A stretch of DNA of 11,156 nt from an uncultured Clostridia bacterium (lineage in GTDB: Bacteria > Bacillota > Clostridia > Oscillospirales > Ruminococcaceae). The number at the start of each line of letters is the position of its first letter. Position 1 is the first letter of the stretch. Of the stretch, positions 7,388 through 11,156 are shown piece after piece. The notes beneath the pieces are model-generated. The model searched no databases. It saw only the letters and a list, made by a program, of their open reading frames with translations, and was not told the origin of the DNA. A program made the position numbers and the translations under genes. Location: assembly GCA_946563605.1 (NCBI GenBank), contig CAMNVW010000031.1:1-11156 (forward strand), in the 5' to 3' direction.

Positions 7388-7472
7388 GGTACTGCCGTAC
7401 TGCAGCATCGAGTCTCTGAGTTTGGCAAAGCCAAACTCACGGAAGTTCATTGTTTACAATGAACTTCTACTG
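7388..7472. repeat. Hairpin repeat, copy 1
   Basis: This is an 85-bp unit repeated exactly 132 bp downstream with 83 of 85 bases identical (7401 T and 7412 G here). It holds a GGTAC stem with TGCC loop, a 16-base linker, a stem with arms TGAGTTTGGC and GCCAAACTCA around AAA, and a stem with arms GAAGTTCATTG and CAATGAACTTC around TTTA. After 7472 similarity continues through CTCCTAA with one base inserted relative to copy 2. Confidence 0.92.
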
Positions 7473-7519
7473 CTCCTAAGGATTTTATTTATTGTTTATA
7501 CTGTTCCAGCTTACGCTGG

Positions 7520-7604
7520 GGTACTGCCGTACCGCAGCATCGAATCTCTGAGTTTGGCAAAGCCAAACTCACGGAAGTTCATTGTTTACAATGAACTTCT
7601 ACTG
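7520..7604. repeat. Hairpin repeat, copy 2
   Basis: This is the second 85-bp unit, with the same stem order as copy 1. Its differences are C at 7533, which turns the terminal G-T wobble of the first stem into a G-C pair, and A at 7544 in the unpaired linker. The copy-specific hairpin just before it is CCAGC/GCTGG, not GTTTCGC/GCGAAAC, so the duplication begins at GGTAC. Confidence 0.92.
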
Positions 7605-7701
7605 TCCTAAAAACCTGCAACTTTTGAAAAAGTTGACAAAACTTTTGTTTTTGCACAAACGAACGAAGCCAGAGCCTAAGCGACCTGCGCGAGAACATAA
7701 T

Positions 7702-7729
7702 AAAACCCCCACCGGTCGGTGGGGGTTTT
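7702..7729. terminator. Bidirectional rho-independent terminator after the solute-binding protein gene
   Basis: A 12-bp stem, AAAACCCCCACC (7702-7713) with GGTGGGGGTTTT (7718-7729), closes on GGTC. It has T runs on both strands, and flanking ACATA/TATGT can pair further. It lies 25 bp past the stop of the minus-strand solute-binding protein gene and should end that transcript before the hairpin array. Confidence 0.92.
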
Positions 7730-7754
7730 TATGTTTCTATGAAGGTTTGATCGC

Positions 7755-9422
7755 TTATTCCGCTGTGAGGGAAGCGTTTCCAAACCAGTAGCTGCCGTTT
7801 GCGCTGACTGTCCAACCGCTCAGCTTTGCGGAGTCGCTGGTAACAGTAAGGGTATCGCGGTAAAGCGGCATCACATAAGCGTCGTCAATCAGAACCATCT
7901 CTGCTTCGGACAGCTTTTTGGTTCTTGCGGAACCTTCCGACTGCATGGCTTCCATCATCAGCTTGTCAAAATCCTGATTGGAATAACCGCAGCCCGACTG
8001 CATATTGGAGGAAAGGTACGGCTGCAAATACAGCTGCTGATCAGGTGCATCCACTTCCCAGACGCTGCACAGCAGGTCATCGTATTGCAAACTGTTTCTG
8101 CTGCGCTGGAAAGTCTGTGCATCCTGCGCGGTGAGTTTCACGGAAAGTCCGAGTGCCTCCCATGCGGATTTTACCGTTTCAAGAGCTGCAGAAGTTTTGT
8201 CGTTTTCAAGGTAAACGATTTCGATGGAACGGTCGTCCATCGAATCATCGCCCGCTTCTTCAAAATATTCATCCAGCAAATCCTGTGCCTTGCTGAGATT
8301 CGATGAACCTGCAAGCAAGTCCTGTTCACCGCCCATTGTCAGCATAGCTTCTCCGCCTGCCGCCTGTGCTGCTGCCTCGCGGTCCAGCGACAAAGTCAGC
8401 GCTGCGCGCACACGTGCATCGTTTAACATTTTGTTGCCGGTGTTTGCGTTGACAACCAGCGTGGTGAAGCGATTGGAGGAAACGGTGGTTGTTTCCAAAG
8501 TTTCCGGCAGCTGTGGTACTTCCACAACATTGCCCTCGGTATCGGTCTGATTTTCCGGCTGAAAAATCTCTCCATCGGTAATCATAATATCGCCAAATGC
8601 CATTCCGACTGGTGCAAAATTGTCGTCCAACATTCTTGCAACAATATAATCAAGGTTGACGGTTTCTTTGTTCCAATACTGCTCATTTTTTTGGAACACA
8701 AGCTCTTTTCCCTCGGTGTAGCCTGCCAGGGTGAACGGACCGTTGGAAACCGCTTTCTGCGGATCCTTCGCCCAGGAGCCGTCCATATCGACTACATCTT
8801 CTCGCAGCGGCATAAATGCCGGCAGACAGAGCAACTCGTTAAAATAAGCGGTCGGCTGACGGAGTGTTACCTCCAAAGTGCTGTCATCCAGTGCTTTGAC
8901 ACCCAGTTCATCAATATCCGCCTGACCCTGTGCGATTTTTTCGTAGTTTGCAAGCACATTCATCAGGTAAGCGTTGTCCGCACCGGTTTCGGGATTGGCA
9001 CAGCGTTTCCATGCAAACTCAAAATCCTGTGCTCTTACCGGCTGACCGTCCGACCAGAAAGCTTCTTTGATGGTATAGGTCAGTGTGACAGTACCGTCCT
9101 CATTTTCGGTCTGGCTTGGAATCTCCTCTGCAAGCGCCGGCTGAACACCGTTTCCGGTATCGCGCATCAAACCTTCAAAGGTGTTGTTGACAACGCTCAT
9201 GCTGTCGGCGGTGTTGCTCCACGCTGGGTCAAGCGTCTGGCTGTCGATGCCGAGGTTCCATGCAAGGACGCTGCCCTTGCAGTCGGCGCTGACCATGTTT
9301 CCAGCATCGGTCATTTCTTCATTTGTCTGCTGTTCGTTCTCCTGCTCGTCCGTTTTTTTGCATCCACCGAACATGGACACGCACAAAAGCATCGCAAGCA
9401 GTAAAGCTAAAATTTTTTTCAC
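7755..9422 (-). CDS. Oligopeptide-type extracellular solute-binding lipoprotein (SBP_bac_5)
   Basis: This 555-aa protein begins with a lipoprotein signal: MKK, a hydrophobic core, and lipobox FGGC with Cys21 as the lipidated residue, followed by an acidic, Gln-rich linker (about 22-45). The mature part matches the peptide/nickel-binding family 5 fold: NNTFEGL (79-85), WSDGQPVRAQDFEFAWKR (123-140), SNGPFTL (226-232), ARVRAALTLSLDRE (336-349) and YVMPLY near 516-521. It would sit on the outer face of the membrane and deliver oligopeptides to an Opp/Dpp permease, or sense them. No permease or ATPase gene adjoins it, so it is an orphan here. The segment after LDRE looks shorter than usual and lacks the common P...VPP stretch. 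The start is GTG 9422, with GGAGG (9434-9430) 7 nt upstream. It has its own promoter and terminator, so it is monocistronic. Confidence 0.92.
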   Translation of the reverse strand: MKKILALLLAMLLCVSMFGGCKKTDEQENEQQTNEEMTDAGNMVSADCKGSVLAWNLGIDSQTLDPAWSNTADSMSVVNNTFEGLMRDTGNGVQPALAEEIPSQTENEDGTVTLTYTIKEAFWSDGQPVRAQDFEFAWKRCANPETGADNAYLMNVLANYEKIAQGQADIDELGVKALDDSTLEVTLRQPTAYFNELLCLPAFMPLREDVVDMDGSWAKDPQKAVSNGPFTLAGYTEGKELVFQKNEQYWNKETVNLDYIVARMLDDNFAPVGMAFGDIMITDGEIFQPENQTDTEGNVVEVPQLPETLETTTVSSNRFTTLVVNANTGNKMLNDARVRAALTLSLDREAAAQAAGGEAMLTMGGEQDLLAGSSNLSKAQDLLDEYFEEAGDDSMDDRSIEIVYLENDKTSAALETVKSAWEALGLSVKLTAQDAQTFQRSRNSLQYDDLLCSVWEVDAPDQQLYLQPYLSSNMQSGCGYSNQDFDKLMMEAMQSEGSARTKKLSEAEMVLIDDAYVMPLYRDTLTVTSDSAKLSGWTVSANGSYWFGNASLTAE

Positions 9423-9499
9423 TGTCTTTCCTCCATTTTTTTGCAGCTATATACACAAGCGCCTTAATAAACTGAGCTTATCGTATTTAATTCAGAATT

Positions 9500-9528
9500 A
9501 TGATACCATGCCTTACGCAATTTGTCAA
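9500..9528 (-). promoter_or_regulatory. Promoter of the solute-binding protein gene
   Basis: On the minus strand a consensus TTGACA (9528-9523), a 17-bp spacer and TATCAT (9505-9500) with an extended -10 TG make a strong sigma-A promoter. The start point would be near 9493, leaving a leader of about 70 nt before GTG 9422 with no obvious riboswitch or hairpin. Confidence 0.8.
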
Positions 9529-9611
9529 AGAAGCAGAGGACTTTAAGCGGATATTTTACAGTTTGGAAAAATATTGTCCACCGGTTGAAATTTGTTTTTA
9601 TCAGAGGAGGG

Positions 9612-10685
9612 TCATCGCAAATTTTTTTCACAGGCAAAAGCTATAACGCCATTGTTGGTATTTTCCCTGAGGGTGAGCATAACAGGACCTTCAAGAAATA
9701 GCTCCTGTCCATTTTCATCATTTTTCAGCTGCACAAAATGACTGCACAAAATTTTATTTTTCCATCTTACCATATTCATGGGGTCATACCCATAGATGTG
9801 CCAATTGCCATGATGTTCCTTTGGATGCGGATTCGTAAAATCCTGAAACAGCTTTTCTGTTTTGTTGCGATATTCTTCAAATATTTTTGCCGGCAACGGA
9901 TTCCCCCCTTTTTTCATCAGGTTTTTCGGAGATACACTTGTTGCTGATATCTCAAAAAAGGAGCTTTCTTCTTTTCCAATTTCATGCCAAATATCAGAGC
10001 CGACCAAGGACATTTCCATACAAAAAATCGCCCCAGAATAATACAGCTGTCTTCTTATGTCGAACAATTCATTGTCAACAGAACCCAGTTTTTTCAGATA
10101 AGATTCTATTTTCTCTTCATATTTTTGCAAAGAGATCTGCTTCAGCGCCATACAGCCTGTATATTCAGCCATTCCTTCTATGGTTTCTGCCAAAAATTCC
10201 TGTTTCACAATATTACCGAAAACCGTATCACGATATTTGCGCTGTGACATAAATTTTTCTAAACACCTTCTTTTTTCGGCAGTTTCCTTTGATTTGCAAG
10301 CTATGCACAACAGCTGATTCTCGAAATATTTCATCTGAAAATAGGCAGCGTCATCTGGTATATTCAACAGAGCAAGGTCATTTGGAAAACGGAACTCGCC
10401 TCTTTGCCTTTGAAACGCGTGAAACATTTCATGCACCAGATTGGATGCCAGCAGCTCCGAATCCTCCTGTTCTGGGGTTTCTATCTTCCAAATTGCAATG
10501 ATTTGATTGTCCAGCTGAATGGCGGTGTTTCCTAAAAATCGTTCATCCTTTGTCATGATCTTTCCCCGATAACAAACTCTCGTTTTGTCATACAGCGCAA
10601 AGTCATATTTTGTAAAACCATGCCATATGCTTTCAAAATCAATGGTGTTGAGTATCTCATCCACAGCGCGATACAGCTGCTGCAT
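9612..10685 (-). CDS. Unrecognised protein with gluzincin-type zinc metallopeptidase motifs (HEMFH, EGMAEY)
   Basis: I do not recognise the family. Counting from ATG 10685 (357 aa), HEMFH lies at 85-89, preceded by SNLV, and EGMAEY at 170-175. The HExxH helix supplies two zinc ligands and the catalytic Glu86. The EGxAEY pattern, with Glu170 as third ligand, is typical of the gluzincin (Peptidase_MA-like) fold. About 80 residues separate the two. There is no signal peptide or membrane segment, so it is probably cytosolic. ATG 10685 is preferred because GAGGTG (10697-10692) lies 6 nt upstream; the in-frame GTG 10694 sits inside that ribosome binding site. It follows folC by 13 nt on the same strand and is probably co-transcribed. 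Sampled stretches are 37-40% GC against about 53% in folC, suggesting separate origin. No clear terminator is seen after it. Protease activity is inferred; the substrate is unknown. Confidence 0.75.
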   Translation of the reverse strand: MQQLYRAVDEILNTIDFESIWHGFTKYDFALYDKTRVCYRGKIMTKDERFLGNTAIQLDNQIIAIWKIETPEQEDSELLASNLVHEMFHAFQRQRGEFRFPNDLALLNIPDDAAYFQMKYFENQLLCIACKSKETAEKRRCLEKFMSQRKYRDTVFGNIVKQEFLAETIEGMAEYTGCMALKQISLQKYEEKIESYLKKLGSVDNELFDIRRQLYYSGAIFCMEMSLVGSDIWHEIGKEESSFFEISATSVSPKNLMKKGGNPLPAKIFEEYRNKTEKLFQDFTNPHPKEHHGNWHIYGYDPMNMVRWKNKILCSHFVQLKNDENGQELFLEGPVMLTLRENTNNGVIAFACEKNLR

Positions 10686-10691
10686 TTCATC

Positions 10692-10697
10692 CACCTC
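10692..10697 (-). promoter_or_regulatory. Ribosome binding site that decides the metallopeptidase start
   Basis: GAGGTG on the minus strand is the only good Shine-Dalgarno match here. It contains the in-frame GTG at 10694, so that codon is unlikely to be the start, and points to ATG 10685, 6 nt downstream. Confidence 0.6.
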
Positions 10698-10698
10698 T

Positions 10699-11156
10699 TT
10701 ATCTTTTATTTGACTCCATCATAAAACGAATCTCCCCTGCAAGATACAGTGATCCGAGCGCGCAGATCACATCGTTTTCTTCTGCAAGCAAAAACGCCGT
10801 CTGCACCGCCTGCTGTAAATTTTGACAGGAAACTGCCTGTGCGTGATACTCCTGCTGTAAAACTTCGCAGAGCTTTTCTGCGCTCATTGCGCGCGGACTG
10901 TCCAATCCAACGCAGACAAACTGCTTTGCAATCTGCGTCATCTGCGAAAGCATCTCATGCGTATCCTTGTCCGCCATCATGCCGACCAGAAAGGTGATTT
11001 TCTGATTCGGGTAGTATAGCTTCAGTGCATCGGTCGCCGCCTGCACACACTGTGGATTATGTCCGCCGTCCAGAATAAAATCAGGCTTTGCGCACAGCTT
11101 CTCGAATCTTCCCGGCCACTTTGTTTTCGCAAGACCATCCTTCACATTCTGCTCGC
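10699..11156 (-). CDS. folC: Folylpolyglutamate/dihydrofolate synthase, C-terminal part (5' end outside window)
   Basis: The minus-strand frame is open from the window edge to a stop at 10699-10701, about 152 residues. It is the C-terminal (Mur ligase C-type) domain of FolC, which adds glutamates to folates and often also joins glutamate to dihydropteroate. Visible hallmarks are GLAKTKWPGRFE near the start, the ILDGGHNP motif (family usually DGAHNP, here Gly for Ala), FLVGMMADKD (family usually G...DKD), and the closing ALGSLYLAGEIR. The GTG at 11145 is internal, since the frame continues upstream (EQN) and the family is far longer. The N-terminal ATP-binding domain lies outside the window. 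The HExxH protein gene follows within 13 nt. Confidence 0.93.
   Translation of the reverse strand, partial: EQNVKDGLAKTKWPGRFEKLCAKPDFILDGGHNPQCVQAATDALKLYYPNQKITFLVGMMADKDTHEMLSQMTQIAKQFVCVGLDSPRAMSAEKLCEVLQQEYHAQAVSCQNLQQAVQTAFLLAEENDVICALGSLYLAGEIRFMMESNKR

Larger units (their letters stand above)
7371..7646. repeat. Modular hairpin array (whole region)
   Basis: The gene-free stretch 7221-7754 is dominated by closely packed short inverted repeats. In order they are: GTTTCGC/GCGAAAC (7371-7387), GGTAC/GTACT (7388-7401), a 10-bp stem (7417-7439), an 11-bp stem (7442-7467), CCAGC/GCTGG (7506-7519), GGTAC/GTACC (7520-7533), then the 10-bp and 11-bp stems again (7549-7571, 7574-7599), and AAAAGTT/AACTTTT (7628-7646). 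Loops are 3-5 nt. The flanks 7255-7370 and 7647-7700 are AT-rich with no gene seen. This resembles a MITE- or REP-like intergenic element or a structured RNA; I cannot name the family. Confidence 0.8.

Noticed and set aside
7388..7604. CRISPR array
   Set aside because: There are only two copies, each 85 bp and internally palindromic throughout, with a single 47-bp interval and no cas genes nearby.
7311..7610. A 99-codon plus-strand open frame with an internal peptide repeat
   Set aside because: It is the translation of the two hairpin copies, whose 132-bp offset happens to be a multiple of three. The sequence is better explained by inverted-repeat structure, and no ribosome binding site precedes it.
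7633..7638. Consensus TTGACA as a plus-strand -35 box
   Set aside because: No -10-like hexamer lies 16-18 bp downstream (CAAACG at 17), and the terminator with no plus-strand gene follows.
8691..9404. A 237-codon plus-strand open frame opposite the solute-binding protein gene
   Set aside because: It is antisense to a clear lipoprotein gene with signal peptide and family motifs, and has composition typical of a shadow frame.
9435..9499. Possible riboswitch in the leader of the solute-binding protein gene
   Set aside because: The leader is only about 70 nt, AT-rich, and shows no substantial paired elements or known riboswitch motif.

Overview
The window looks like chromosomal DNA of a low-to-mid GC Gram-positive anaerobe of the class Clostridia, probably a gut Oscillospirales/Ruminococcaceae-type organism. 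The reasons are strong AGGAGG-type ribosome binding sites, sigma-A-like promoters (TTGACA-17-TATCAT type), an AgrC-like GHKL histidine kinase, a lipoprotein-type oligopeptide-binding protein, and the protein sequences themselves. No species can be named from sequence reading alone.

Layout. (1) 1-4338, plus strand: the C-terminal part of a GHKL sensor kinase (1-549), then a 90-bp spacer with two near-identical 13-bp direct repeats exactly 21 bp apart and a -10 box, then two full-length ABC half-transporters (640-2475 and 2472-4283) joined by an ATGA overlap. This reads as a sensing module controlling a heterodimeric ABC exporter. The response regulator and any signal peptide would lie upstream of the window. 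A 22-bp perfect stem-loop (4289-4338) closes this block and faces the convergent rlmD gene. (2) 4392-5744, minus strand: a 23S rRNA uracil-C5 methyltransferase (RlmD/RlmCD family). It is divergent from a small radical SAM protein with a one-cluster SPASM-like C-terminus (5923-6822, plus strand), and the two have back-to-back promoters. (3) 6813-7220, minus strand: a small four-helix membrane protein of the CmpB/PF06541 type, overlapping the radical SAM gene tail to tail by 10 bp. (4) 7221-7754: a gene-free stretch holding a duplicated modular hairpin array (two 85-bp copies, 132 bp apart, 83/85 identical) and a bidirectional terminator. (5) 7755-9422, minus strand: an oligopeptide-type extracellular solute-binding lipoprotein with its own strong promoter and no permease genes beside it. 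(6) 9612-11156, minus strand: the end of folC (folylpolyglutamate synthase, cut by the window edge) followed 13 nt later by an unrecognised 357-aa cytosolic protein carrying HEMFH and EGMAEY, the ligand pattern of a gluzincin zinc metallopeptidase. The latter is clearly more AT-rich than folC.

The points most worth following up are the hairpin array at 7371-7646, the HExxH protein behind folC, and the direct-repeat operator that appears to link the sensor kinase to the ABC exporter pair.
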